Origin: Silene conica
Lineage: Eukaryota > Streptophyta > Magnoliopsida > Caryophyllales > Caryophyllaceae
Length of the DNA: 64,000 nucleotides
Direction: 5' to 3'
NCBI GenBank assembly: GCA_029255685.2
Contig: CM055319.2
Location: 32,327,068-32,391,067 of the forward strand
In this document: piece by piece, positions 1 through 11,060 of the stretch
Position numbering within the stretch: the first letter of the stretch is position 1
How the letters are laid out: the number at the start of each line of letters is the position of its first letter
The notes under the pieces: model-generated
What the model was told of the DNA's origin: nothing
What the model saw: only the letters and a program-made list of their open reading frames with translations
Databases searched by the model: none
Made by a program: the position numbers and the translations under genes

Positions 1-899
1 GAAAAGGCAATTTGGCTATGTGGGGGTTATGGGTCAAACGAGAAAGGGGAGCCTCTAGCACATGTGTCAATAAATCACAAACCCGAATGCATATAGGTAT
101 CAAGTAGACAAAGTTCATGCTTACGCAAGTTTATGTGACATGCCTTAGGAGGAGAAACTACTCTCAATCCTACATGAAATCGGTCATGAATGTCACCGAT
201 TTATTAAGCCCTAAAACTGAGAATTTGAAGTAGCTTGCCAAAAAGAGAGTCAAGTCTAGTTATTTAGCATAAAATCAACAAAAACTCGTAGACAATGCAA
301 AAGACTAGCTTGAAATTTTTTGAAAATGCAAGGCAAGGCAGTTAGGCGAAATGTAAGGCATAATCATCATAGTATCCATCCGTTCCGACACGACCTATAT
401 GCTAAAGGAAACGTGCATTGTTTTTGAATTTTTTTTAGGTATAAATGCAAGAAAATAGGAGAGACAATACAAACTGAAATGCAATAAACGTGTGACAGAA
501 AAAGATGAAATAAAGCAGATGCAAACACAACAAAAGAAAAAAGACAGAAGAAACATAAACAAATGCAGACTCAACAAAAGGATGCATATACCCTCCCCAA
601 ACCAAAACGCACAATGCCCTCATTGTGCTCATCAGCATAAATCCACAGCAGAAAGTTGGGGTTCGGTAAAGGCAAACAAAAGAAGAAAGAGAAGAAAACT
701 AAAGGAAGAAAAAAGAAACAAAAATCAGTGACTTACAAGATGCATGTACCTCCCCAAACCGAACGTCGAAGAGGGGAGTTTTGGGCTCAAATATAATCTT
801 CTCGGTCATACTCAGACCCACTAGCTTCCGCTTTCTCCTCTCCTCCTCTTCCTCGGACCCACTACCGTCTCCTGCGGCATCTTCAGATGCTTCCCCGAA
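1..899 (-). other. Athila-1 3' noncoding region
   Basis: No credible gene is present. Much of 120-790 resembles 23700-24310 in Athila-2: both contain ACTACTCTCAATCCTA-like text, a CGGTCATGAATGTCACCGAT stretch and a CCTCCCCAAACC box. This is therefore a 3' block shared by the two Athila families, lying between the ORF after pol and the 3' LTR. Short open frames here are A-rich and low in complexity, and I do not treat them as genes. Confidence 0.7.
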
Positions 900-2135
900 T
901 CACTGGCCGCCCTCCTGCGGGGTGTAGAAGGAAGGATGAGTCCAGGGGCCTGTGGGGACCTTACCAAGCGAGGCATACTCCGAGTAAATCGGATATTGGA
1001 CGAGGCAATCGTCCCATCTCTTGTTTTTGAACTGCCTGCAAAGATCCGCCATCATATGTAGGAGGGACCTGTTGCCAAAGACAGCAGGTATATCAATGTT
1101 AGGCGGGGCAGTGAAGTCAGAAGGGTATCTCGTCCCATGTGCAGCGTGGTGGGTGCTAGGGCCAGCTCCTCTAGAGCCTCTAGAGGTCCCTCCCCTAAGT
1201 TGTAGGCGGTAGGAAGGAAGGAGTGGTCTAGGCCCGCCCTCTATGTCAACAAAGGGTAGCATGGGAGGGGCGTTAGTGATGGGGATGCGATCACTAGTGT
1301 AGGTATCAATCTTCCAACACCCCTGACGGTCCACCCAATGCACGGACCTGACATAAGCCATGTCCAAGTAGCGGGAGAGAGGGTGAAGAGCATCCTCAAA
1401 ACGGGGAAACTGAAAAACAAGGCAGTTAGCCAAACGAGTGACTAACCCAACACAAACAATGGTGGTCAAAGAAGTCTCGTCCCCAACCGTCACAAAGTGA
1501 GAGGCGACCAAATAAGCAATGTTCTAAAACACAGAACCCCTACGCCTCACGTTAAGGTATCCCGACAAAATCGAAAGCTCGATTGTGTTGACGTTTTGGG
1601 ATTCCTTACGGCCGAAAACAGTGTTGGCCAACAACCGTAAATAATAGCGAGTGGCGGGCAAGTGTACGGAAATGCTCTTCCTTTTCCCGCCGCGGGAATC
1701 AGAAAGACAAAACCAAATGACATTATATGACTCAGCAGGGTCACTAGTACGACCCTCAACACTTAAGCCCAAGAAACCTGCAAATTCACCCAACGTCAAG
1801 GCATAGGTGACATTGAACAAACGAAAGGAAATACACTTAAAATCATCTCTCGTCTTGTAAGCCTCAAGGTCGAACCAAAAGGACGAGAAGAACCCTAGGG
1901 TGAGAACGGGATATGTAAACTCATCCATGGTAACGAGTCCCGAAAGACCCGTACCATTGAGCAAGCCTACAACATCCCTAAAGCACCCCAATGCATTGAG
2001 CGTCGACTCATGAATGAAGCGAGCCACTGTCACATGACAGTAAGTCACCAAATGTAAGAACCGGGCCCTTTGGTCCGGGGTGTGAAAAATAACCTGCGGA
2101 TAGTCCGGTAGACTATCTGTACTTTGCTCAACCAT
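900..2135 (-). pseudogene. ATHILA-type ORF downstream of pol (env-position ORF)
   Basis: This is one reading frame of 412 codons from the ATG at 2135, broken only by an in-frame TAG at 1524-1526. Both halves are in the same frame, and the stop is most simply a CAG-to-TAG change. The first half has the pattern of the plant ATHILA ORF family: a core with FRLFNVTYALTLGEF and FLGLSVEGR, preceded by YPVLTLGFFSSFWFD. The second half is less conserved and ends in a proline- and glycine-rich tail. No signal peptide or clear membrane segment is visible, so an envelope role rests only on its position after pol. Apart from the single stop it is the best preserved ORF of this element. Its function is not established. 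Confidence 0.7.
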
Positions 2136-2361
2136 GCCCCTAGAGCTGCTGGCCCGTCTCCTAATGTGCTTGCTTCTCCTCTTGAGCTACTCGCCTCGGA
2201 AGTGCGAGATCATTTGTTTCCTCTGAAGCGTCCAGACATACTTGAATCTGCAAAAATATAACAATACTCTCAATAACTGAACTTCCTTCAAGAATAACCA
2301 AGTTATCTAACAAAAGAAACTCAGCCAAATCACAAAAGAGAAGTTTCTGTAATAGTACTCT

Positions 2362-2541
2362 GGTCGAACGACCACACTACGTGGTCGACCGACTGGTTAA
2401 CAATGTAAGCATGGCTTCTGGAATTGTCGACTGGTCGACCGACCTATACTCTAGGTCGACCGACCGACTAACTGAGTAAATTGAGTTCCTGCAAAAGTTC
2501 GATAGGTCGGCCGACTTAAAGCACTGATCGGTCGACCGATC
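2362..2541. repeat. Paired 12-bp palindromes, 21-bp spacing (three pairs)
   Basis: Copies of the 12-mer GGTCGGTCGACC or close variants start at 2362/2383, 2433/2454 and 2505/2526. In each pair the starts are exactly 21 bp apart. The 9-bp spacers (acactacgt, tatactcta, taaagcact) are unrelated. Pair-to-pair distances are 71 and 72 bp. Conserved spacing with free spacer sequence argues against simple tandem duplication. Confidence 0.9.
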
Positions 2542-2962
2542 TCTGTACTAGTTCGAGCAGTTTTCAATCAAGGAAATTGGGGGAAAACACAAAACTAACC
2601 CTAACAACACCAAAACCAAGCAAGAGACTAGATCTAAGGCTAATAAAATTGAAAGAAGAACAAAAACCACTAAAACATACTCCTAAAACAAAGTTAAATC
2701 GAAATTAAGAGACAGTTTACAAAGAAAACGAAAAAAAAGAAACCTAAAACTGAAAGGAAACAAAGAAAGAAGAGAAAGCATACCTTTGTGAAGGAAAATG
2801 AAGGATCTAGCAGAAAAATTTAGTAGGAGTGAAGAGGTAGAGTGGCTAGGGTTTTTGGTGAGTGAGGGAGTCGTTCTCTAAATTTTTTGAAGAGTAATGA
2901 AAGTGCTTTCAAAAAAATTTAGACTTAAAGAATCCCAAAAGAATCCCGGTTTTCTGCCACAT

Positions 2963-3077
2963 GGTCGATCGACCAAGGAAGCCGGTCGGTCGACCGGTCC
3001 CTGCTTACCTCACTTTTCCAGAATCTGTTTTATTCCGAGTCTGAGGTCGGTCGACCTTGATAGCTGGTCGGTCGACC
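2963..3077. repeat. Paired 12-bp palindromes, 21-bp spacing (two pairs)
   Basis: Copies start at 2963/2984 and 3045/3066, again exactly 21 bp apart within each pair. The pairs are 82 bp apart, about one helical turn more than the 71-72 bp of the neighbouring array. The first copy is the perfect palindrome GGTCGATCGACC. Confidence 0.9.
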
Positions 3078-3260
3078 CATATTACTGGCAATACCGTTTG
3101 TTTTCTTGTTAAAGCTTAAAATTCCCATTAAAAGTATAAAGAGCAAGAGGGAAACATCTACAAACTAAGAAGAAACTACAAAAGAGAAACAAAAACTACA
3201 ACACGAGTTGCGTCCCGATTAGCACTGGTTTAAGAGGTCATGCACGACCTTTTTACCTCA

Positions 3261-4647
3261 CTACGAAGCATCCGAAAAAGGGTCAAAGTACAAGACTTCA
3301 ACCTTCCCTATGAACTCATTTGCTCCATGGAAATGCTTCACATACTGGCCATTAACCTTGAACCTCTCACCGGCTGAGGTTTCCAACTCAATTGACCCAA
3401 ATTTCGAGACTGCAGTGATGGTGTATGGTCCACTCCACCTGGATTTCAGCTTACCGGGAAAAAGACGAATACGAGCATTAAATAATAAAACCTTATCACC
3501 AACCTGAAAATCACGCTTTATTATTCTCTTGTCATGCCAGCGCTTGGTTTTCTCTTTGTAAATTCTGGCATTGTCATAGGCAAGCAGCCGAAATTCTTCT
3601 AGCTCGTTCAACTGCGACAAACGTTTCTCACGAGAAAGGTTAGGGTCTAGATTAAGATCACAAATGGCCCACCAAGACTTGCGTTCTAACTCAACTGGTA
3701 AGTGACAAGTCTTACCATAAATCAATCGGAATGGTGACATTACGATTGGAGTTTTGAACGTAGTTCTATAGGCCTATAAAACATCATCTAGTTTAAGACT
3801 CCAATCCTTCCTAGACTTGGAAACAACTTTAGCTAGGGTCTCCTTAAGTTCTCTATTAGAGATCTCAACTTGACCACTAGTCTGAGGGTGATATGCTAGA
3901 CCCCTACGCTGTTGGACACTGAATTTAGTTAGCAAAGCACTTAATTGTTTCTCTTTGAAATGCATACCTCCATCACTAATGACAACCCTAGGGACGCCAA
4001 AACGAGGAAATATGATTTTTTTTGAAAAGTTTAATCACTTCTACCCATTTAGACACATAATCAACGACGACAAGAATATACTTGTTACGTTGACTGCTCG
4101 GGAAGGGTCCTTGATAATCGATGCCCCAGACATCGAAAATCTCTACCTCTAAAATACCAACCTGTGGCATTTCATGTCTTTTTGATACATTCCCTGTCCT
4201 TTGACAAGCATCACAGCTACTCACAAAATTCCTACAATCAGCATACAAAGTAGGCCAATAAAATCCAGACTGCAATACCTTGGCCACGGTCCAAGATGGA
4301 CCGTGGTGACCACCATAGGTAGAAGAGTGGCATGCTTCCAGAATGTCCTTCACCTCCCACTGGGGGACGCATCTCCGGATAAGTCCATCTCCGCATTCTT
4401 TGAAAACATAGGGGTCATCCCAAAAATACTGTTTTGCATCAAAAGCAAACCTCTTCTTCTGTTGCCATGAGAGCTCAGGAGGAATTTTACCTGTGACAGC
4501 AAAATTAGCAAAATCAGCATACCAAGGAGGGGGGTAAGAACCTGAACTATTAATGATAAAAAGACTCTCATCAGGAAAAGAATCATCAATAGGTAAAGGA
4601 TCTTCCCTATCAGTCAGCTGTAGGCGAGATAAGTGGCCAGCTACCAC
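3261..4647 (-). pseudogene. pol: Athila-1 pol: integrase
   Basis: Integrase part of the polyprotein, which would insert the cDNA in the nucleus. The zinc-binding HHCC region is at about 4270-4200 (histidines in the HSSTYGGHHG stretch, then CDAC). The first catalytic Asp is in VWGIDYQGPF. The region with the catalytic Glu has YHPQTSGQVEISNREL. The C-terminal part includes GKTCHLPVE, which is typical of Athila. The frame breaks at a run of eight T on the plus strand (about 4017-4024), where one extra base shifts the frame. There is also an in-frame TAG at 3774-3776, so no full-length integrase can be made. Upstream it joins RNase H through another frameshift near 4650. Confidence 0.88.
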
Positions 4648-6528
4648 ATTTTCCGCGCCTTTTTGTCCCTAATCTCTAAGTCAAACTCTTGCAAAAGGAG
4701 TATCCACCTCAATAGCCTCGGCTTTGCATCTTTCCTCAGGAAGAGACCCTTCAGAGCTGCATGGTCAGTATACACAATAACCTTATTACCTACCAAATAA
4801 GAGAGAAATTTCTCCAAGGCAAAGATTACAGCTAGCATCTCCTTCTCCGTGGTGAAGTAATTGAATTGAGTCTCATCTAAAGTCCGGCTCGCATAGTATA
4901 TGGCATTCAGAGCCTTGTTCTTCCTTTGGCCTAGCACAGCACCCACAGCACAGTCACTGGCATCACACATGATCTCAAATGGGAGATCCCAATATGGTGG
5001 CTGGATGATTGGTGCTGAGACCAAAGCTTCCTTCAACCTGTTAAAAGCTGAAAGACATTCATCAGTGAACTCAAAAACAACATCCTTAAGGAGCAAATGT
5101 GTAAGTGGTTTAGCAATCTTAGAGAAGTCCTTAATGAAACGCCGGTAAAAACCTGCGTGACCTAGGAAACTTCTCACCCCCTTAACATTCACAGGAGGGG
5201 GCAATTGCTCAATCACTTGCACCTTTGCCTTATCTACATGAATACCCTTATCAGATATAAGATGCCCTAACACCACCCCCCTCATTAACCATAAACTGAC
5301 ACTTCTCCCAATTTAAGACAAGGTTTACATCAATACAACGCTGGAAAACGTTATCAAGGTTAGCTAAGCATTGATCAAACTCATTACCATAAACAGAGAA
5401 ATCATCCATAAATAACTCCATAATGTTCTCAATAAAATCAGAAAAGATCCCCATCATGCACCTTTGAAAGGTGGCAGGGGTATTACACAACCCAAAATAC
5501 ATTCCGCGATATGCAAAAACACCTTGTGGACAAGTAAATATAGTCTTACTCTAATCGTCAGGATGAATGGGAATCTGGAAAAAACCTGAATATCCATCTA
5601 GAAAACAGAAGAATTTATTAGATGCAAGTCTTTCAGTCATCTGGTCAACAAAAGGAAGGGGGGAGTGGTCTTTCTTGGTGGCGGCATTTAACTGTCTATA
5701 ATCCATGCACATCCGCCACCCAGTCACAACTCTAGTTGGTATTAATTCATTTTTAACCATGGTGGTCCCTCCTTTCTTAGGAACCACCTGAACCGGGCTA
5801 ACCCACTTGGAGTTGCCAACTGAATAAATAATACCTGCATCGAGAAGTTTCATAACCTCGGCCATCACTACCTCCTGCATCTTAGGGTTCAACTTACGTT
5901 GACCCTGTCTGTAGGGCTTATGCCCGTCCTCTAACTCTATCCTATGCATACAGACATCAGGGCTGATGCCCTTAGTGTCATCCAAAGAATAACCTAAAGC
6001 TTTTATGTTCTTTTTGAGAACAGTCATTAAGGTAGAAAGTTGGTTAGGATCAAGTTTAGCACTAACTATTGCAGGGTACTGCTGAGTGTCATCAAGGAAA
6101 ACATACTTGAGATTAGGAGGAAGTGGCTTACGTTCTGGTACCTTTACCTCAGTGGCATGAATAAAATCAGTACTAACAGCATAGCACATGTTTACCAGGT
6201 TATCATTAGCCAAGCTTGTGAGCTTCTCATCTTCTTCCTCAGTCAGCTCATATTCCTCTTTCTCTGCTCCCAAAACATCCAGCTCCTCAGCAATCTCAGC
6301 TGGATTACCTGCACACTTATCCAAAACTGTTAGATCATCTAAGGGATCCTTGGTCAAGGATTCCCTCCAGTTACGGATAACATTCCTGTCAATAATGTCA
6401 ATAGAAAAACACGTATCATCAGTAGGTGTACTTGCCTTATGGGCAAGACTAAACTCGATAGTGTCATCCCCGACCTCTAAAGTAATAATCCCGCGTTTGA
6501 CATCAATCACAGCCCCAACTGTGTGCAA
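4641..6528 (-). pseudogene. pol: Athila-1 pol: reverse transcriptase and RNase H
   Basis: Reverse transcriptase begins after a linker rich in acidic residues. RT blocks include WRMCMDYRQLNAATKKDH, FCFLDGYSGFFQIPIHPDD and MYFGLCNTPATFQRCM. The catalytic box reads FMDD. RNase H follows with [15 protein letters not shown] and [11 protein letters not shown]. The frame is broken by an in-frame TAG at 5551-5553 inside RT, a frameshift near 5260-5280 and another near 4650. Catalytic aspartates remain visible, so the damage is from stops and indels rather than from loss of the active site. Confidence 0.9.
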
Positions 6529-7345
6529 AAAAGGTCTACCTAAAATAATAGGTATCTGACTATCCTAAACAATGTCTAAAACAACGAAATCGACAGGAAT
6601 AAAAAACTTTCCCACTCTAAATGGGACATCCTCCAAGACCCCTAATGGTCTTTGGGTTGATCTATCTGCCATCTGCAGGGTAATGTTGGTGACCTTAAGT
6701 CTACCTATGTTAATTCTCTCACAAACAAAATATGGCATAACACTGACACTAGCCCCTAGATCACAAAGGGCTTTCCCAATCACATGGTTACCTATAGTAC
6801 ATGGGATAGAAAAACTACCTGGGTCCTTCAACTTGGGTGCAATATTGTTTTGTGAAAGAACATAACATACTTCCACAAAAGCAATAGCACCTTCGTCCTG
6901 AAACTTTCTCTTACGACTCAAAATATCTTTCATAAATTTAGCATAAGAGGGTACCTGGGTAATTAAGTCAGTGAACGGGATGGTTACCTCAAGGTTCTTC
7001 ACCATCTCCAAAAACTTACCAAACTTCCGATCCTCATTTGAATTCTTCAATCGTTCGGGATACGAAACGGTAACAATAGCTGTAGGATCAGCTATCTTTG
7101 GCTTCTTCAGCTGTAAAATCTCAGTGAGGTCATGAATGAGGGACGGGTCCGGCAATTCAGGAGTGGAATCTACATTCTGCTCAGGAACCATGGTCGGTCG
7201 ACCAGAAGTAGCGGTCGGTCGACCAGATGAACTGATGTCAGTAGGCTTCTGTTTTCCAGGAAATGATGGTTCTTCAGGTGAGTCGGTCGATCGACCGGGT
7301 GTGTTGGTCGATCGACCTACTCTACTAAGCACGGGACCAGATTCT
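6529..7345 (-). pseudogene. pol: Athila-1 gag-protease linker and aspartic protease
   Basis: The first part is a low-complexity linker coding repeated GRST and GRPT tetrapeptides. These are made by the 12-bp palindromes at 7192-7317, and the 21-bp spacing equals seven codons. The retropepsin-like domain follows, with active-site motif LCDLGASVSVMPY, in which DLGAS replaces the commoner DTGAS, as in other Athila proteases. The frame ends at an in-frame TAG (6565-6567) and then continues in the same frame into RT. Upstream it is cut at 7345 by Copia-1; the frame resumes beyond that insertion at 15752. Confidence 0.85.
7192..7317. repeat. Paired 12-bp palindromes inside the coding linker
   Basis: Copies start at 7192/7213 and 7285/7306, each pair exactly 21 bp apart, with pairs 93 bp apart. 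The second pair uses the perfect palindrome GGTCGATCGACC. This array is in coding sequence, while the other Athila-1 arrays are noncoding, yet spacing and motif are the same. Confidence 0.9.
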
Positions 7346-8492
7346 TGTTAGGTTTATTAACCTACTTTGTCATACTAATAAATATTATCATATAATAGTG
7401 AACTTATGCATGCTTAACATTATATATGTGTCGAGATATAAGAGGAAGAATAAGCTCCCTTACAATGATAATCTCGGCTAGATTAGGGCACAAGTGAAGT
7501 CACCTTCTTCACTTGTTCTTGAGCTTATCACACGGATGATCCTCCTTGAACCTTCAAAGAGACGGCCTCCAAAAGATGAACACCAAGACACACAACACTC
7601 AATATTTTGTATGTTATTTTGCTAGAACAATACACAAAATCTCTAGATTACTAAAGGAGGCACACGGTTTAGGGTTAGAAGAAATATGAATTATTTTTCT
7701 TTCTCTTTTGTTCTCTCTAAACAAAACCCTAAAACCTCTAGTAAATGAATGAGAGTCAAAGAAACAAAGGAAAAAAACTTCTTTTTGTTCTCTCCTTTGG
7801 TTCGGCCGTGAGGCATGGGTAGAGTGCCCAATGGATTGCCTCTCAATCCTCTCAAATGTTTCCCATGCTTTCTCTCACAATTAATAACATGTCTCACAAA
7901 TGTTCCTATTAAAATGTATGTTGTATGTGTGTGACATATCACACGGTCCATATAGCATAATGGACCCATACGTGACATTTGTTAGGACATTTTAATTTAC
8001 GTAATTTGTAGTTTAACTCTTAAACTCTTTATCGTAAATTAAGAAGTAATTCAAATAATTACATATAGTTATTTAATTGCAGTTTTATTACTACAACAAT
8101 TTTAGCTAAAATAACTCATTCAAGTGATATTATGTTTCATAAACATATAAACAATAGTGATGATATTTCGATCACTAAAACAATTTATAATCCTATTATA
8201 AATTTTCTCCTTATATTATTCATGATCTAGAAATGATCTAACTCGTATCATATACAGTTATTTCATTTATTATTGAGAGAGTTGTCCTAAAGGTGTGACC
8301 TAAAGGGATCAACTGGTCACCACCGTCATTACGACAGTAATGTCAAACTCTAGCAAGCCAATCATTACCGATTAATGTTGACCAGTTGACTTATGATAAA
8401 GAATCATCCCATGAATATTCTTTTATAGAGATTTGTCAATTAATTATATTATTGACGTGATCACATTATTGTCGAGGACACTTACTCCAACA
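7346..8492 (-). repeat. Copia-1 left (3') LTR
   Basis: TGTTAGG to CCAACA, 1147 bp, the same length as the right LTR. The purine tract AAGTGGGAGAT (minus strand) abuts it at 8493, as expected upstream of a 3' LTR. Within it an inverted repeat GGTCCAT/ATGGACC (7945-7966) surrounds a TATA-like stretch. Confidence 0.92.
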
Positions 8493-9288
8493 ATCTCCCA
8501 CTTGTCCTCACAAGTGTGGATCACCGATTCTCTTGTTCTATTACATCATCTCCCACTCAATGCAAGGTGTCTTACAGGTCGTACTTGCATGTGATCAAAT
8601 CAATAGTGGTTTTTCTCGATATGGAGGGTAACTGTTAGACCGGAATTATCTACCATAGATAGTATCTGAGCGTGGCCACGCATTTCCAGTTCACTACTCC
8701 TCGAGTGGCCTTGAGATTTAAGATGACCCTGACAAGGGGCAGAACAATTCATTTCCGACTGTTCTCCTTTGCTAACATCGTCCATTGTGACCTAAAATGT
8801 GACCATTTGACCCCTTTTACGGAAGATCGTAGCACATAAATTAAAGTCATTCTGAGTTATGTCACTTTTAGAGCAACCAGTCTCTAGTCAAAGAATCGAC
8901 TCATAAGAATATATATAGCAGCTCTTGCCACGACCAGGCTCCATTGAATTCTAAAGAACTCTATAAGCGGTCATTGCCCGACACAAGTGTACTTTACAGT
9001 TTGTCTATATGATCGACTAGTCATCTCTTATGACTCTATGGTGTTAGAACTCACCATCAATCGCATCATAATCTAGTCACTTCGAGATGTCACCTCATAT
9101 AAGTGACTAGGGGCAATACTAAGTTAATCCAGTTCACTTTGACAGGGTTCAGCAATTGTCTTACAATCCTGTTTGGATTTAACAAAGTATATATAAATAA
9201 AATAAGTTATATAAAACTTTAAATGATGAACGAGATTATCTTATATGAACGCAAAAACAACATTTTTCATTTCATATCTCATAATCGG
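8493..9288 (-). other. Copia-1 3' noncoding region
   Basis: About 800 bp between the RNase H end and the purine tract, with no credible gene. It is alignable by eye with 50561-51280 of Copia-2: both have a CTCCCACTCAATGCA stretch, a CCGGAATTATCTACCATAGAT-like block and a CGTGGCCACGCATTTC-like block. The two elements therefore share a long 3' region as well as LTR parts. Confidence 0.65.
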
Positions 9289-11060
9289 TTACACATTGGG
9301 TAAATTCTTAAGACCCATAGAACGGGCATGAGAATCATGCTTAACTTGTGACAAGGGTTTGGTTAAGGGATCAGCCACATTATCGTCTGTCCCAACCTTA
9401 CAAATCGCTATTTCCTTCCTATCAATGAAATCCCGAGTTACATGATATTTTCTAGGTACATGTCTAGACTTATTACTAGACTTCGGCTCCTTAGCCTGAA
9501 AGACAGCACCACTGTTGTCACAGTACAGGGTGATAGGATCTTCAGCATTTGGAACTACCCTTAGTCCCTCGATAAATTGCCTTATCCATACTGCCTCCTT
9601 AGCAGCTTCTGATGCTGCAATGTACTCTGCTTTCGTTGTAGAATCCGCAACTACTGGTTCTTTGAAGCTCTTCCAACTAATGGCACCACCATTCAAGATA
9701 AAGACAAATCCAGTTGGGATTTGAAATCATCTTTATCTGTTTGGAAGCTTGCATCTGTGTAACCCTTTACACACAAATCTTCTTCCCCTCCAAACACTAA
9801 GTATGAATCCTTAGTCCTTCTTAAGTACTTAAGGATGTTCTTGACTGCAATCCAGTGACTTTCACCTGGATTTTCTTGATATCTGCTAGTCATGCTCAAA
9901 GCATACGAGACATCTGGACGAGTGCATATCATGGCGTACATGATAGATCCCACGGCGGAAGCATAAGGGATCATTTTCATGCGTTCAACATCCTTGGGCT
10001 CCGTGGGTGATTGAGACTTTTTCAATATAATTCCACTTCCCATGGGGATAAACCCTCTCTTGGAATTTCCCATGTTGAACCGTCGAAGAATCTTATCGAT
10101 ATAAGATTCTTGACTTAGTGCCAATATCCTCTTGGATCTGTCTCTATAGATCCGGATACCTAATATGCATTGTGCATTTCCTAGATCTTTCATCTGAAAA
10201 TGGTTACCTAACCATCCTTTAACTGATGAAAGCATTGGAACATCATTTCCAATGACTAGTATGTCTTCCACATACAGGATTAGGAATACAACATTGCTCC
10301 CACTGAATTTCATATATAGACAAGGTTCCTCGACACTTCGAGTGAAACTATTTTCTTTTATGACTTCATTGAAGCGATGATTCCAACTCCTCGATGCTTG
10401 CTTAAGACCATAGATGGATCTCTTAAGCTTGCATACCTTGTTAGGATTTTTAGGATCTTCAAAACCCTCAGGTTGTATCATATACACATCCTCCTTTAGA
10501 TGCCCATTTAAGAAGGCGGTTTTGACGTCCATTTGCCACACTTCATAGTCATGAAATGCGGCAATCGCTAACATTATCCTAATGGATCTTAGCATGGCTA
10601 CCGGAGCAAAGGTCTCATCATAATGAAGACCTTGAACTTGGGAAAATCCCTTAGCTACTAGCCTAGCTTTATAGACATCATCATGTCCTTCTATGCCATT
10701 CTTCACCTTGAAGATCCACTTGCATTGGAGAGGTCTCATCTTCTTAGTCAAGTCTACCAAGTCCCATACTTGGTTTTGATGCATAGAATCCATCTCGGAT
10801 GCCATGGCCTCTTGCCATTTGGCGGAGTCGGGACTAGAGATTGCAGCTCTGTAAGTGGTAGGCTCATCACTTTCCAAAAGTAATACGTCTAGGCTACCAT
10901 CTTCCTCAATTAGTCCAACATACCTATCAGGCTGATGTGGAACCCTAATCGACCTCCTGGGTTGAATAGGTACCGAAGCGGAAGAAGAAGGAACATCTTC
11001 ATATGTCTCAGCTTCAGTTTGTGGCTCTTGAACTTCTCGAACTTCATTAAGTTCAAAATT
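9289..11060 (-). pseudogene. pol: Copia-1 pol: reverse transcriptase and RNase H
   Basis: Copia-type RT with WQEAMASEMDSM, LVAKGFSQVQG, WQMDVKTAFLNG and IYGLKQASRSW. The usual YVDD catalytic box reads YVED, a conservative change of one catalytic Asp to Glu that probably lowers or abolishes activity. RNase H follows with VADSTTKAEYIAASEAAKEA. A one-base loss near 9717 shifts the frame between RT and RNase H (9693/9696). A second frameshift near 11055 separates this part from integrase; the RT frame can be followed upstream of the ATG at 10877 to that point. Confidence 0.9.

Larger units (their letters stand above)
2136..3260 (-). other. Noncoding spacer between pol and the ATHILA-type ORF
   Basis: About 1.1 kb without a credible gene. 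Just after the integrase end (about 3206-3258) it holds a GTTGCGTCCCGATTAGC-type box that matches the GGGTTGCCTCCCGGGTAACG box of Athila-2 at about 24632; this type of box follows pol in Athila elements. The rest is A-rich and carries five pairs of GGTCGGTCGACC-like palindromes, listed separately. Confidence 0.7.

Noticed and set aside
492..731. 79-codon open frame rich in Lys and Arg
   Set aside because: A-rich low-complexity sequence in the 3' noncoding block of Athila-1, with no resemblance to any family.
7691..7978. 95-codon open frame in the Copia-1 LTR, repeated at 14950-15237
   Set aside because: It lies inside the LTR on the minus strand and spans the TATA-containing inverted repeat. 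It appears twice only because the LTR is duplicated.
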